A stretch of DNA of 64,000 bases from Ilyomonas sp965247435 (GCA_965247435.1 OZ252019.1:2356001-2420000), one strand, 5' to 3'. Numbered from the stretch's first letter, positions 35,761-44,708 are shown. The notes: generated from the letters alone by a model not told the origin. Made by a program: numbers and translations.

Positions 35761-35990
35761 ATGAAGGGCAAACTGAAAGGCATATTATTTACCACGCTTA
35801 TCTCCGCTCCTGCAGCAACAGTTGCCTGTCCGTTTTGCAATTCTAAAACGGCGGTGCAAATACGGGCGTCTTTGTTTGGAGCCGGTTTTTCTATAACCTG
35901 CTGGCAGTGCTATCGCCCTTTATCGTTTTCTCCATCATTATCTTTTTTATTTACAAAGGCAGCCCGGACCGGTCATCTTCCCAACTCTAA
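35761..35990 (+). pseudogene. small membrane protein with N-terminal CPFC motif, frameshifted
   Basis: The frame from ATG 35761 has a signal-like start, then VACPFCNSKTAVQIRASLFGAGF. After a T5 run near 35886-35890 the natural continuation is in the -1 frame: FYNLLAVLSPFIVFSIII and on to GSPDRSSSQL and TAA at 35988. This gives a 76-residue protein with one membrane helix if a single T is restored; the observed span, 230 nt, is one short of a multiple of three. Without repair the frame runs on into the DUF2243 gene, giving a false fusion of 240 aa. It could be a genuine mutation, a programmed -1 shift on the T run, or a homopolymer error. Confidence 0.65.
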
Positions 35991-36000
35991 ATATACGTAC

Positions 36001-36483
36001 ATGAATACTAAACCGCTGATAGCTGCCGGCACGTTAATGGGTATCGGGATGGGAGGCTTTGTGGACGGTATTTTATTTCACCAGATACTGCAACTGCATA
36101 GTATGCTCTCCGCCAAGCTGCCGCAGGATACTATTGTGAATATTAAGACGAGTATGGTGTGGGATGGATTGTTTCATGCACTTACCTGGTTAGCAACAGC
36201 GGTTTCTATCCGTATGTTGTGGAGCGCCGCGAAGCAAAAAGAGGCGCCGCTATCCGGTGTTATTTTTTCCGGCGCACTGTTCGTGGGTTGGGGCACATTC
36301 AACCTTGTGGAAGGCTTGATTGACCATCACCTGCTGGGCATACATCATGTGGTGGAGCGGCTTGGCCTTTCGGTATATGATTATTTGTTTCTGGTGTCCG
36401 GTGTGGTACTTGTTATAGCAGGTTTAAGACTTATCCGTTCAGGCAATAAAGAAGTTTCAAAAACACACGCGACTTCTATATAA
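36001..36483 (+). CDS. DUF2243 family membrane protein
   Basis: 160 aa from the ATG at 36001. The open frame reaches further 5' only because the preceding small gene is frameshifted. About four helices. The DUF2243 hallmark GFVDGILFHQILQLHSML is near the N-terminus, then VWDGLFHALTWLATAVS, GTFNLVEGLIDHHLLGIHHVVE, and a last helix (YLFLVSGVVLVIAGLRLI). The family is conserved but uncharacterised; the many His residues next to membrane helices suggest metal or heme contacts (inference). It lies 10 bp after the stop of the small CPFC protein gene, so the two were probably co-transcribed. Confidence 0.85.
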   Translation: MNTKPLIAAGTLMGIGMGGFVDGILFHQILQLHSMLSAKLPQDTIVNIKTSMVWDGLFHALTWLATAVSIRMLWSAAKQKEAPLSGVIFSGALFVGWGTFNLVEGLIDHHLLGIHHVVERLGLSVYDYLFLVSGVVLVIAGLRLIRSGNKEVSKTHATSI

Positions 36484-36601
36484 CAGGCAGCAATTATAAG
36501 GGCAGTAATGCGCTTTAACAAGCGAACAAAACTGCGGCTGTTTAGTATTGTAATCTTGTAATAATTTAATAGTACAGTTAAGATTTTTTTTAACTTTCAA
36601 A

Positions 36602-37651
36602 TCAGTATTGCAAAGCCTTGATAAAGTCGCTCACGAGATAGCTGGTCAGCTTACCAATTGCGCTGCTGCTCCTGCCATTTTCCAATTGCGCTGCGCCTTC
36701 GGCAATGTGCAGGTAAGCAGGTTTGCTCTGCGTTCCGGCCAAATGGATGTACTGGCGCGCATGTAGCACAGAGATGCCTGCCGGCGATGCCGCACTGCTT
36801 AATGTATCCTGGATGCTGTCCATATCCAGCTCTATACCGCAATAGGTATCGCCGGTAAAGTCTATGGCGTGCTGCACGGCTTGCAGAAAGCTTTGCTTGC
36901 CATGCAGAAAAATATCTTCGTACGTCACAAAATCGAAGAAAGGATTGTTGGCAATATCCAGCCAGGAGTTTTGCGGCAGGTAATTTTCGTGCAGCCCGAT
37001 CACGCAGTACTTGGCAAGGTAACCGTCCTCTTCTGCATACCGGAAAGCATTGCCGCTATGCCGGCCTTCTGCCGGCCGGTAATCGGCATGAGCATCCAGA
37101 TTAACAGCGTTTAGCTGTGCAAGCTGCAAAGTGCCGGCTTTGTGTAAGCCTTTGGCTGCACCTTTTATACAACCATACGCATTGTTGTGGCCGCCGCCAA
37201 TTACCACGGGTATCTTTTTGCTGCCGGCTATCAGTTTTACCACCTGTTCTACCGCATCGTCTATGCTGTTTACTGCATGGCGGCAGGCTAATAACTTTTC
37301 TTCATAACTGTGCGCATTGTTTTCTATCACCTCCGATAGTTCGTGAAAATCAAAATGCCCTAACAGCAGCACATCTGCACCGTCAAAGAAGTCATTGCTC
37401 TGCACATTCAAAAAGGCTTCTAAAAATGGCTGCCACACCGTGCCGGCGCCGCCCATACCTTCATTGCCTTTCACGCCTATATCTTCGGGCACGCCTACAA
37501 TTACAAACCGGGCATTGCTTTGCTGCAGGGATTGCTCGATATTATCGCCCTGCTGCGCATGCTGAATCCGCTCTCCTATCTTGGTTTCGAAGCGGCGTAT
37601 TTTGGTTAAGGCTAAAATATCTTGCTTGGTATAAATTTTAAGGCGTTGCAT
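36602..37651 (-). CDS. arginase/formimidoylglutamase family protein
   Basis: 349 aa, ureohydrolase fold with a two-manganese site. Ligand motifs: IGGGHNNAYG (His conserved; the residue after it is Asn where many members have Asp or Glu), NLDAHADYRP (D-x-H-x-D, complete) and CGIELDMDSIQ (D-x-D). Bacteroidota members are usually annotated as formimidoylglutamase (histidine degradation, last step), but no hut genes are nearby and arginase or agmatinase activity cannot be excluded. It is monocistronic and converges with the DUF2243 gene. Family firm, substrate uncertain. Confidence 0.83.
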   Translation of the reverse strand: MQRLKIYTKQDILALTKIRRFETKIGERIQHAQQGDNIEQSLQQSNARFVIVGVPEDIGVKGNEGMGGAGTVWQPFLEAFLNVQSNDFFDGADVLLLGHFDFHELSEVIENNAHSYEEKLLACRHAVNSIDDAVEQVVKLIAGSKKIPVVIGGGHNNAYGCIKGAAKGLHKAGTLQLAQLNAVNLDAHADYRPAEGRHSGNAFRYAEEDGYLAKYCVIGLHENYLPQNSWLDIANNPFFDFVTYEDIFLHGKQSFLQAVQHAIDFTGDTYCGIELDMDSIQDTLSSAASPAGISVLHARQYIHLAGTQSKPAYLHIAEGAAQLENGRSSSAIGKLTSYLVSDFIKALQY

Positions 37652-38122
37652 ACGTCGGAGGTTAAGCTATGGCTGTTAACAGAGCAGGCTGCAAATAAAC
37701 GCAGATTTTTATAAACCTTTCTATAGTTTTAAAAACAAAGCCTTTGCGCCGGTTATATTGGCTATTATAAATGCTATTAAGTAATTGCTCCAAATTATCG
37801 CTGCTCCATTCTACAGCAGGTTTCGGCACAATTTCCCAAGTTTATGAAATTAGCCGCCGTTAAATACGGAGGTACTTACTACAGGCTAACTTAAGTTATT
37901 TCAACTTTCCGGCGGGTAAGGGCGCCCGCCGATAGCCACGCTGTCAAAGGAGCTTTCGACATCCGAAATATGGATGAAAATTTTAACCAGACTTATATGA
38001 CCATGTACTTACTAACTGTAACTGTGAAAAAGTTTGATGAGTATATTTCGAAAAAAATAACAGGCTGCAACGTAACAGTGTATAATAAATGGCTTTGCAT
38101 TTTTTACCGGTAAAACAGCGTG
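37652..38122. other. intergenic region containing the second inverted-repeat element
   Basis: No gene seen in 470 bp. It holds the promoter region of the arginase-family gene (minus) on the left and the diverged repeat copy at 37885-37977. Confidence 0.5.
37885..37977. repeat. intergenic repeat, copy 2 (diverged, opposite orientation)
   Basis: Runs from CTAACTTAAGTTATTTCAA through GGCGGG..GCGCCCGCC, ATAGCCACGCT and CGACATCCG. It matches the reverse complement of 31901-32026 block by block with scattered changes. The outer CAGTGTA end is not clear here. Confidence 0.6.
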
Positions 38123-40378
38123 CTATACTTTCTTTTTCAGAGCCGAAAACGGAACCGCCAGCGATTGCCGCAACCTGCCAAACATCTTTGATATGGCATG
38201 TTTTGGCGACAACAGCTCGTTCAGAAACAAGCGTACTTCCTGCGGATCTTTCAGATAATATTTAGCTGCCGATATATTGCTGCTTACTTTGATGGTATAA
38301 GCGTTGGTGTCTTTTAATGCCCGGAACATATCTTCGTCAGTAGTATCATCGCCCATAGCAAGCACAAAATCGTATTGATTGCTGTTGGTATAATGTAGAG
38401 CAGTTTTGCCTTTGTTTATCTCAATATTTTTTATCTCTACCACTTTATTGCCGGCCAACAGGTTAAGCCCCAGGTCTGCAATTGCATAACGCAGCGTGTT
38501 TAATAATTCGCCCGCGCGCAATTCGCCCAAATCGTCATCGGCGCGGCGGTAGTGCCATACGAGGGAGAATGTTTTTTCTTCTATAAAAGTGCCGGGCGTA
38601 CGCTCCGTAAAGTTTTTTAAAACCGGCATTATGTCCTGCTTCCATTCTGCGCTCAGGCCTTCCTGCCGGCTCCAATCCTGTCTTTTTTGCTTATGCCATA
38701 CACCATGCTCTCCCACCAGCGCTATATCCATTTTTCCAAACCACTCTTCCAGCTTTGTGTGCGCCCGCCCGCTAATGATTACGGTATTATTTTTTTCATC
38801 TTTCACCAGCCCTTCCAGTAAGTCGTACAACTCTTTATCGGGGTTTGCTTTATCCGGCTTCGTATTAAAACCAACCAGCGTACCATCATAATCCAGCAGC
38901 AGCAGGCGGTTAGCTGCTTTTGCATACTTACCTTTTATGTATTCCAGTGTACGCTCGCCGATATATTTTGTCTGCTGCGAAAGCTGCATATCTTTTACTT
39001 CTTTCAGCCGGTTCATAAATACGTGTACCCAATTAGTTATATTATATTGCCGTACAGTATCGCGCATCGCTTTCATGCGGCGCGCCTGGTCTTCTGCAGG
39101 CATCGTAAGAGCGGCCATAATGGTCTGGCTCATCTGCACTACGTTGTTGGGGTTTACAATCAGCGCATCGGTTAGTTCTTTGGAAGCGCCGGCCATCTCA
39201 CTTAATATTAATACACCATTGTTGCTGCTGCGGCTGGCTACGTATTCTTTACATACGAGGTTCATACCGTCGCGCATGGGCGTTACCAGGCACACATCGG
39301 CAAACTGGTAGAGCGCAGACAGCTCTTCCAGCGTAAACGAACGGTAGAAATAATGAATGGGCGACCAGTTGTTGGTACGGTAGCGCGAATTGATGTTGCC
39401 CACAAGCTTGTCAATCTCATCACGCAGGTCTTTGTATTGCTGCACTTTATCCCGTGAGGGCACTACAATCATATACAACGAAACGATCTGCTGATAATCG
39501 GGAAAGGTTTCCAAAAACAAATCGAATGCCTGCAGTCGCTGCAGAATACCTTTGCTATAGTCGAGCCGGTCAATTGATAACACGATGCGCAGGCCGGGAA
39601 AGTTTTCGTGCAACTGTTCTATGTTTTCCTTTACGGTATCATCTGTCACCAGTTCTTCAAATTTACCGCTGTCTATGCCCATCGGAAAAGATTCTACCAC
39701 AATGGACCGGTCGTTGCACCTGAGCACACTGGTAAAATGGCTTACCTGTAATATCCGCGATACGGATTCGAGAAAATGATGCGCATCATCGTAAGTATGA
39801 AAACCCAACAGATCTGCGCCCAGCAGGCCATTGAGCAGCTCGCTGCGCCAGGGCAGCAACCGGAAGAGCTCGTATGCAGGAAAAGGAATATGCTGAAAAA
39901 AACCTAAAGTAACATTGGGCAATTCTTTGCGCAGCAGGGTGGGCAAAAGCAGTAATTGATAATCGTGCACCCATATTGTATCGCCCGGTTGCGCAATGCC
40001 GGCAATGGCTGCGCAAAACTTTCTGTTAACCGACTGATAATACTCCCAGTAGCTGATTTGATAATTTGCGTACGTAGGCATGTAGTGGAATACCGGCCAG
40101 AGAATTTCGTTGGAAAAGCCTTCGTAGAACTCTTTTATTTCTTCTTTGGAAAGAAAGACCGGCAGCAGGTTTTGCTTCTGCAGATCGGCCTCCACCCGTT
40201 GCTCATCCTGCGGGGGCACATCAGCCCCGGGCCAGCCGACCCATACGCTGTTGCCTTTTTTAAAGATAGAGTTCAATCCGGTTGCAAGACCGCCTTCGCT
40301 TACCGCAAACGTATAGTTGCCGTTTTTTTCCATCACCTTCACGGGCAACCTGTTTGAAACAATTAAAATCTTACTCAT
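38123..40378 (-). CDS. otsAB: fused trehalose-6-phosphate synthase / trehalose-phosphatase
   Basis: 751 aa bifunctional enzyme. Residues about 1-470 are a GT20 synthase joining glucose from UDP-glucose to glucose-6-phosphate. It has the N-terminal VSNRLPVKV and GGLATGLNSIF loop, VGWPG, WVHDYQLLLLPTLLR, RLDYSKGI and MRDGMNLVCKEYVA. Residues about 485-740 are a HAD phosphatase: nucleophile motif LLLLDYDGTL, SGRAHTKLEEWF, and metal-binding AMGDDTTDEDMF. Together they make trehalose in the cytoplasm, for osmotic and desiccation protection. A full consensus promoter lies just upstream (40421-40453). A GH15 enzyme about 4 kb away could degrade the product. Confidence 0.96.
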   Translation of the reverse strand: MSKILIVSNRLPVKVMEKNGNYTFAVSEGGLATGLNSIFKKGNSVWVGWPGADVPPQDEQRVEADLQKQNLLPVFLSKEEIKEFYEGFSNEILWPVFHYMPTYANYQISYWEYYQSVNRKFCAAIAGIAQPGDTIWVHDYQLLLLPTLLRKELPNVTLGFFQHIPFPAYELFRLLPWRSELLNGLLGADLLGFHTYDDAHHFLESVSRILQVSHFTSVLRCNDRSIVVESFPMGIDSGKFEELVTDDTVKENIEQLHENFPGLRIVLSIDRLDYSKGILQRLQAFDLFLETFPDYQQIVSLYMIVVPSRDKVQQYKDLRDEIDKLVGNINSRYRTNNWSPIHYFYRSFTLEELSALYQFADVCLVTPMRDGMNLVCKEYVASRSSNNGVLILSEMAGASKELTDALIVNPNNVVQMSQTIMAALTMPAEDQARRMKAMRDTVRQYNITNWVHVFMNRLKEVKDMQLSQQTKYIGERTLEYIKGKYAKAANRLLLLDYDGTLVGFNTKPDKANPDKELYDLLEGLVKDEKNNTVIISGRAHTKLEEWFGKMDIALVGEHGVWHKQKRQDWSRQEGLSAEWKQDIMPVLKNFTERTPGTFIEEKTFSLVWHYRRADDDLGELRAGELLNTLRYAIADLGLNLLAGNKVVEIKNIEINKGKTALHYTNSNQYDFVLAMGDDTTDEDMFRALKDTNAYTIKVSSNISAAKYYLKDPQEVRLFLNELLSPKHAISKMFGRLRQSLAVPFSALKKKV

Positions 40379-40420
40379 GCGCTGTTCTCCCTTTAAATAT
40401 TAATCCAATCCGCCATCCTG

Positions 40421-40453
40421 CAAATTTAGTTCCAGCAGGTGCAGGCGGGCAAA
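40421..40453 (-). promoter_or_regulatory. promoter of the trehalose synthesis gene
   Basis: On the minus strand: TTTG (40450-40453), 21 bp spacer, TAAATTTG (40421-40428). This fits the Bacteroidota consensus and predicts a leader of roughly 35 nt. Confidence 0.75.
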
Positions 40454-40460
40454 GGCATTA

Positions 40461-40883
40461 TTATACCCGCAGTTCGTAAAATTTATGAATGATGGCCGCG
40501 ATGTTTACATGTGTGTTTTGCAGGTAAGTAGCCATATCTTCCACAGCAACCCATTTAATCTCTGTAATATTTTCCTCCGTTTGCGGGGTGAGTATCTGTT
40601 GCCCGCTTGTATGCATGGCAAACCAGTGTGTTTCTTTAATCACTTGCCGTTGTTTCCATTCATCAAAATATTCATGATTGGTAATGCCTACCAGTTCCCG
40701 CAGCTCAATATTTTTTACGCCGGTTTCTTCTTCTACTTCGCGCGCAGCACAGGCTTCTATTGTTTCGCCTTTATCCAGTTTGCCTTTTGGCAAATCCCAG
40801 AACCCGTTCCTGAAAATGAGCAGCAATTCGTCCTTTTCATTGGTGACAAGTCCGCCGCCGGCTACTATAATTTTCTTTTTCAT
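40461..40883 (-). CDS. NUDIX hydrolase
   Basis: 140 aa. A complete Nudix box spans residues 34-56: G34, E40, then R48-E49-V-E-E52-E53-T-G-V, which binds the metal used to hydrolyse a nucleoside diphosphate linked to another moiety. It is preceded by FWDLPKGKL. Substrate unknown (nucleotide sanitising or nucleotide-sugar hydrolysis). A -7-like TACATTTG on the minus strand (40888-40895) lies so close to the ATG that a near-leaderless transcript is possible. The otsAB promoter lies just beyond its stop codon, so the two genes are probably separate units. Confidence 0.92.
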   Translation of the reverse strand: MKKKIIVAGGGLVTNEKDELLLIFRNGFWDLPKGKLDKGETIEACAAREVEEETGVKNIELRELVGITNHEYFDEWKQRQVIKETHWFAMHTSGQQILTPQTEENITEIKWVAVEDMATYLQNTHVNIAAIIHKFYELRV

Positions 40884-41217
40884 GCGGCAAATGTAAAGAA
40901 CAAAACTTACCGCTTTAGAAGGCCGCTATCACTTGGTGGCAGCTAAGGTTTGCCAGGCGCAATGAAGTTTTCCGTAAACTAACACAAGTGATAAAACGAA
41001 TCAAACAACACGCTAAGTGCAGTACTCAAAGACTTCAACGTTATAGTTACTATCAGGCACCAAAAAAAGCGTGCTGCTGTTTTATAGCGCACGCTTTAAA
41101 TAAATTATTAATTACTGATCAGATATTGCAACAGGCAGATTGCCTGTTTATCGAAGCTATGTATTTGAAGCGTTTAAGTATCCTGTATAATGAATGGCAG
41201 CATGTATGCAGGCCATT
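40884..41217. other. intergenic region between NUDIX and response regulator genes
   Basis: Apart from the NUDIX -7 candidate and the terminator at 41062-41097 nothing is seen. A plus-strand 93-codon frame here has no family features. Confidence 0.4.
41062..41097 (-). terminator. terminator of the response regulator gene
   Basis: Stem AAAGCGTGC/GCACGCTTT, 14-nt loop, T7 run on the minus strand. It lies 120 bp beyond the gene's stop. Confidence 0.8.
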
Positions 41218-41640
41218 TTACGCTACCGATAACTCATCCATATTTTTTGAAAAGATGGATTGTAAATGATTGGACAATGGTTTTTCGAGGTACTGTTTTA
41301 CTAAAGGGCTTTTAATGGCTTTTTGCTGGTCGTGATAATTGGCGGAGGTAGTAATAATGTAAACACTCAGATACTTTTTTATGGACCGGGGCAGTTGTTC
41401 CAGTTTTTCCAACACCTGCCAGCCGTTAAGTCTTGGCATGTTGATGTCTAAAAAAAGTACTGTTCTTTTAGGCTCCTCAAAATAGGATCTCGTTATGTAT
41501 TCTACACCTTCTTCGGAGTTGGTAAAACCAATCATATTGATGTCGGTCGTACGAAATAATTTTTTAAGCGCCAGGGCACATACAATGTTGTGACAACAAT
41601 CATCGTCAATAATAAGCAGTTCTTTAAAATTTGGATGCAT
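41218..41640 (-). CDS. single-domain response regulator (REC only)
   Basis: 140 aa receiver domain with no output domain. Phosphorylation site residues are complete: acidic pair Asp12/Asp13 in IIDDDCC, phospho-acceptor Asp65 in VLFLDINMPRLNGW, the switch Thr in YIITTSA and Lys120 in LEKP. The sequence is of the CheY-like type common in Bacteroidota, which relays phosphate or binds a partner protein. There is no kinase next to it; the only histidine kinase of the window is in the kai operon 19 kb away. A link between the two is possible but unsupported. It is monocistronic with its own terminator. Confidence 0.93.
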   Translation of the reverse strand: MHPNFKELLIIDDDCCHNIVCALALKKLFRTTDINMIGFTNSEEGVEYITRSYFEEPKRTVLFLDINMPRLNGWQVLEKLEQLPRSIKKYLSVYIITTSANYHDQQKAIKSPLVKQYLEKPLSNHLQSIFSKNMDELSVA

Positions 41641-42022
41641 CTGATATATGGATTTGGTTTTATGCTTCCCTTTTATCTCTGTCCCGTGGGGCAGGCAGTT
41701 AAGATATTCTCTTTAAATACCGTATAAAATTAAGCATGTAAATTGTACACAATCCTTAAAACTTGATTAATTTCAAAAATTACATTTATAAATATAGATT
41801 GCATTTCAAATTGTTTAAGCATAACTCAGCAGCCTGCTTCAAGGCCAGCCCGCTTTCGCAGGCAACCGTGCCGACGCCAACAAGCGCCTTTCTTCTATAA
41901 AATCAGCAGCACAGTTTGAATACTTCTTTTTACAAAAATATATAGACGCGAAAGCCACAATATTCCTTTATTAATTTATCCTGAAAACAGTACGCAGTTG
42001 TTTGTTTATTTGGATAGATTAT
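41641..42022. other. intergenic region without recognised features
   Basis: About 380 bp between the response regulator start and the SDR stop (both minus strand). It must contain the regulator's promoter, but no TAnnTTTG match with a good -33 element was found, and no gene or clear hairpin is seen. Confidence 0.35.
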
Positions 42023-42790
42023 TTAAAACGGGGATGGGCTTATACACGTCCAGCCGCCATCTATTACGAGGCTTTGGCCGGTGATATGTTTTGCCTCATC
42101 CGACACTAAGAACAATGCTGCGGCTTCAATATCTGTAACAGTGGCGGGACGACCCGTGGGCGTCAGGTCCGACCAGGTACGGGCATACGCAGGATCGTCC
42201 AATGTTCGCTCGGTTAAAGTAGCGCCGGGGGCAATCGTATTTACATTAATCTGGTGAGCCGAAAGCTCGATGACTAAATTTTTGGCAAGCATTTCTACCG
42301 CAGCTTTGCTCATGCTATAAGCAGCCAGGTTTTTATGCGCCTGGTGGCCGGTTACCGATGACATAAATAATAACGATCCGCCGCCGCTTTGTTTTTTCAT
42401 TTGGTTTGCAGCGGCCTGCGCCAGAAAGAAAGTGCCGCCTGCATTTAGTTGCATTACTTTAAAAAATGAGTCAGGTGTATAAGTAAAAAAGTCGCCGAAC
42501 AGTGTAATACCTGCATTAGCAATTACGATATCCAGCCGGCCCCATTTTTCAATGGCAGTCCTAACCAACTGCTGTATAAAAGAGAGGTCGCCTGAATCGC
42601 CGGCAACGGCTATGCACTCTCCGTTAGTCTCTGCCTGGATGCGACTAACAGCTTCGTTTGCCAATGTTTCGTCTATATCGTTTAGCAGTACCCGCGCGCC
42701 TGCTTTCACAAGCTTCAGGCATATCTGAAACCCGATCCCCTGCCCTGCTCCAGTTACGATTGCTGTCTTACCGGCAAAATTCATGTACAT
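42023..42790 (-). CDS. SDR family oxidoreductase (FabG-like)
   Basis: 255 aa classical SDR. TGAGQGIG cofactor motif, ANAG in place of NNAG, catalytic Ser in FMSSVTG and Tyr-x3-Lys in AAYSMSKAAV are all present, and the C-terminus has the usual GQSLVIDGGW. It reduces or oxidises a hydroxyl or keto group with NAD(P)(H). Substrate unknown: 3-oxoacyl carriers, sugars and steroids are all possible for such sequences. The start may be at the first or third codon (M-Y-M). It is alone, followed on the 5' side by the tRNA-Arg gene on the same strand. Confidence 0.88.
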   Translation of the reverse strand: MYMNFAGKTAIVTGAGQGIGFQICLKLVKAGARVLLNDIDETLANEAVSRIQAETNGECIAVAGDSGDLSFIQQLVRTAIEKWGRLDIVIANAGITLFGDFFTYTPDSFFKVMQLNAGGTFFLAQAAANQMKKQSGGGSLLFMSSVTGHQAHKNLAAYSMSKAAVEMLAKNLVIELSAHQINVNTIAPGATLTERTLDDPAYARTWSDLTPTGRPATVTDIEAAALFLVSDEAKHITGQSLVIDGGWTCISPSPF

Positions 42791-42864
42791 GGTTTAAGGG
42801 ATAAAAATACTATGCCTTTACTGTATCCGGGAAGTTAAGAATGACAGTAAGGAAAATTTTAAAA

Positions 42865-42905
42865 CAAAAAAACCGCTTACAGATCGGTTGATCTGCAAGC
42901 GGTTT
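42865..42905 (-). terminator. Rho-independent terminator after tRNA-Arg
   Basis: On the minus strand AAACCGCTTGCAGATC pairs with GATCTGTAAGCGGTTT (one G-T pair), followed by T7. It begins 13 bp after the tRNA. Confidence 0.92.
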
Positions 42906-42917
42906 AAACAATACCTG

Positions 42918-42991
<74 letters not shown>

Positions 42992-43005
42992 AAAAAATAT
43001 GGCGG

Positions 43006-43037
43006 CAAAACTAATTTTTAATTAGTTTGCAACCAAA
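43006..43037 (-). promoter_or_regulatory. promoter of tRNA-Arg
   Basis: Minus strand TTTG (43034-43037), 20 bp spacer, TAGTTTTG (43006-43013), then CCGCC. It lies within the short gap in front of the divergent ung gene. Confidence 0.82.
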
Positions 43038-43047
43038 CGTATTTGCA

Positions 43048-43719
43048 ATGGATGTAAAAATTGAAGAAAGCTGGAAAGAAGAATTGCGCGGTGAATTTGC
43101 CAAACCTTACTTTCAACAGATAACAGCCCATCTCAAAACAGAAAAAGCTACCGGCGCTACTATTTACCCGCCTGGCCCGCTGATCTTCAATGCATTTGAC
43201 AAAACCCCGTTTTCAAATGTAAAAGTTGTGCTGCTGGGGCAGGATCCGTACCATGGCAAAGGGCAGGCAATGGGCTTGAGCTTCTCTGTGCAGGATGGTG
43301 TTAAACCACCGCCATCGCTGGAAAATATTTTTAAAGAACTGCACGATGACATCGGTATGGCGATCCCAAAAACCGGCAATCTTACGCCCTGGGCAGAGCA
43401 AGGTGTACTGCTGCTAAATGCAGTATTAACCGTGCGGGCAAAAGAACCGGCTTCTCACCAAAAAATAGGCTGGCAACAGTTCACCGATAAAGTTATTCAA
43501 ACTATTTCTGATGATAAAAAAGGTGTTGTATTTATGCTGTGGGGCAAATTTGCACACGAAAAACAAGTGCTTATTGATGCCACCAAACACCATATTTTAA
43601 AGGCAGCGCATCCATCGCCGTACAGCGCAGACAAAGGCTTTTTCGGCTGTAAACATTTTAGTAAAACCAATGCACTACTGGCCGAAGAAGGCATTGACCC
43701 TATTGACTGGAGCCTGTGA
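43048..43719 (+). CDS. ung: uracil-DNA glycosylase, family 1
   Basis: 223 aa from ATG 43048; a TTG 21 bp earlier would run into the tRNA-Arg promoter and is unlikely. It removes uracil from DNA to start base-excision repair. Family 1 motifs are complete: the water-activating Asp in LLGQDPYHGKGQAMGLSFSV, the uracil pocket residues, VFMLWGKFAH, and the minor-groove loop HPSPYSADKGFFGCKHFS with its conserved His. Length matches the family. It starts 57 bp from the divergent tRNA-Arg gene. Confidence 0.97.
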   Translation: MDVKIEESWKEELRGEFAKPYFQQITAHLKTEKATGATIYPPGPLIFNAFDKTPFSNVKVVLLGQDPYHGKGQAMGLSFSVQDGVKPPPSLENIFKELHDDIGMAIPKTGNLTPWAEQGVLLLNAVLTVRAKEPASHQKIGWQQFTDKVIQTISDDKKGVVFMLWGKFAHEKQVLIDATKHHILKAAHPSPYSADKGFFGCKHFSKTNALLAEEGIDPIDWSL

Positions 43720-43867
43720 TAAAAGGCTTTTCTTAGTCCGCTATTATCCTCCCATCATTATGCGGCGGCACAACCTGCGCTTACTGTTAACCGCCTTTTC
43801 ACCACTTCTTTCAAATTACCACTGTTAATCAACAGTCCTACGTTCTCGCTTACATGCCCGCATATTT

Positions 43868-44539
43868 ATGCTATTACAACAGCCTGCGGCGGCGGATATT
43901 TTTGCATTAATAAAACAACCACAAACATTTATGCTATCCATCCGTCTTAACCCGCTCAAAACACTGCACCACGAGCTGAAGGCAATACTATATGATATTG
44001 GTATTAAGATACAAATCACTGACTTTACCAAAGCTGCAGAACTTGCCGGCGTAGTTGAAAAAGTGGAAAGCACGTTATCGGTTTTTAAAAATTACGCCGG
44101 CATCATTGAATCAAAAGTATATCCTGCCATCAACGATTACGAGCCTGCATTAGTAGCTATACTGCGGGATGATTTTAACAGCAATGCATGGCAGACAGAA
44201 AGGTTGGCGCAATACCTGTCAACACATAACCAAGGCTTCAACAGTTTGAAACATATATTGTTTGGCGCAGGCCTGCTGCAGCACTTCCAGGAGTTTACGG
44301 AACATTGCACGTACCAGATGAACGATCATGCCACCATGATTAACCGGGTGCTGTGGCGATACTACAGCGATGAAGAGCTGTTGCGGCTATCTGCTGCGCT
44401 TGTGGCTCTTTCTGCAGATTGCTTTACCATTGCTGTGCAAAGTTTTAATTACAGTTATCCGCGTACAGCCGTCAGTAATCGTGGTTCTGCTCCTTACGCC
44501 GCAGACGAATCAGCCAATTATTCAATGCTTATGATATAA
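43868..44539 (+). CDS. hemerythrin-like helical protein with altered ligand positions
   Basis: 223 aa (202 if the second ATG at 43931 is used). All-helical. Three blocks recall hemerythrin-domain proteins: LHHELKAILYDIGIKI (start helix), NYAGIIESKVYPAINDYEPAL, where hemerythrins have a His-rich H-x-x-x-E before V-x-P-A, and CTYQMNDHATMINRVLWRYYSDEEL, where they typically have H-M-x-x-E-E before LW..SDEEL. Here most ligand His/Glu appear replaced (Tyr/Gly/Gln/Asp), while the framework is kept. It may have lost the di-iron site or use other ligands. The similarity is judged by eye, so treat the family as probable, not certain. A good terminator follows. Confidence 0.5.
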   Translation: MLLQQPAAADIFALIKQPQTFMLSIRLNPLKTLHHELKAILYDIGIKIQITDFTKAAELAGVVEKVESTLSVFKNYAGIIESKVYPAINDYEPALVAILRDDFNSNAWQTERLAQYLSTHNQGFNSLKHILFGAGLLQHFQEFTEHCTYQMNDHATMINRVLWRYYSDEELLRLSAALVALSADCFTIAVQSFNYSYPRTAVSNRGSAPYAADESANYSMLMI

Positions 44540-44570
44540 GTTGTCCGGAGCGCTTTTATATACATTTCAC

Positions 44571-44597
44571 AGCCTCCGTTTTAAAACGGAGGCTTTT
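44571..44597 (+). terminator. Rho-independent terminator
   Basis: Self-complementary AGCCTCCGTTTTAAAACGGAGGCT followed by T5, 30 bp after the hemerythrin-like gene. Confidence 0.88.
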
Positions 44598-44708
44598 TGT
44601 TTTCTACCCTGCCAAAATAATAATGTGCTCAATACCTGTTTGTAGCAAGCATTTTGAATAAGACAGGCTGACCTGCAGATTATTTAAACCAACAAACTAT
44701 TGTTTTGC

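Noticed and set aside
35886..36000. Single 240-aa DUF2243 protein with a long N-terminal extension
   Set aside because: The extension is the frameshifted end of a separate small gene; DUF2243 has its own ATG at 36001.
41218..41640. Response regulator as partner of the kai-operon kinase
   Set aside because: 19 kb apart with no shared context; only co-occurrence in the window supports it.
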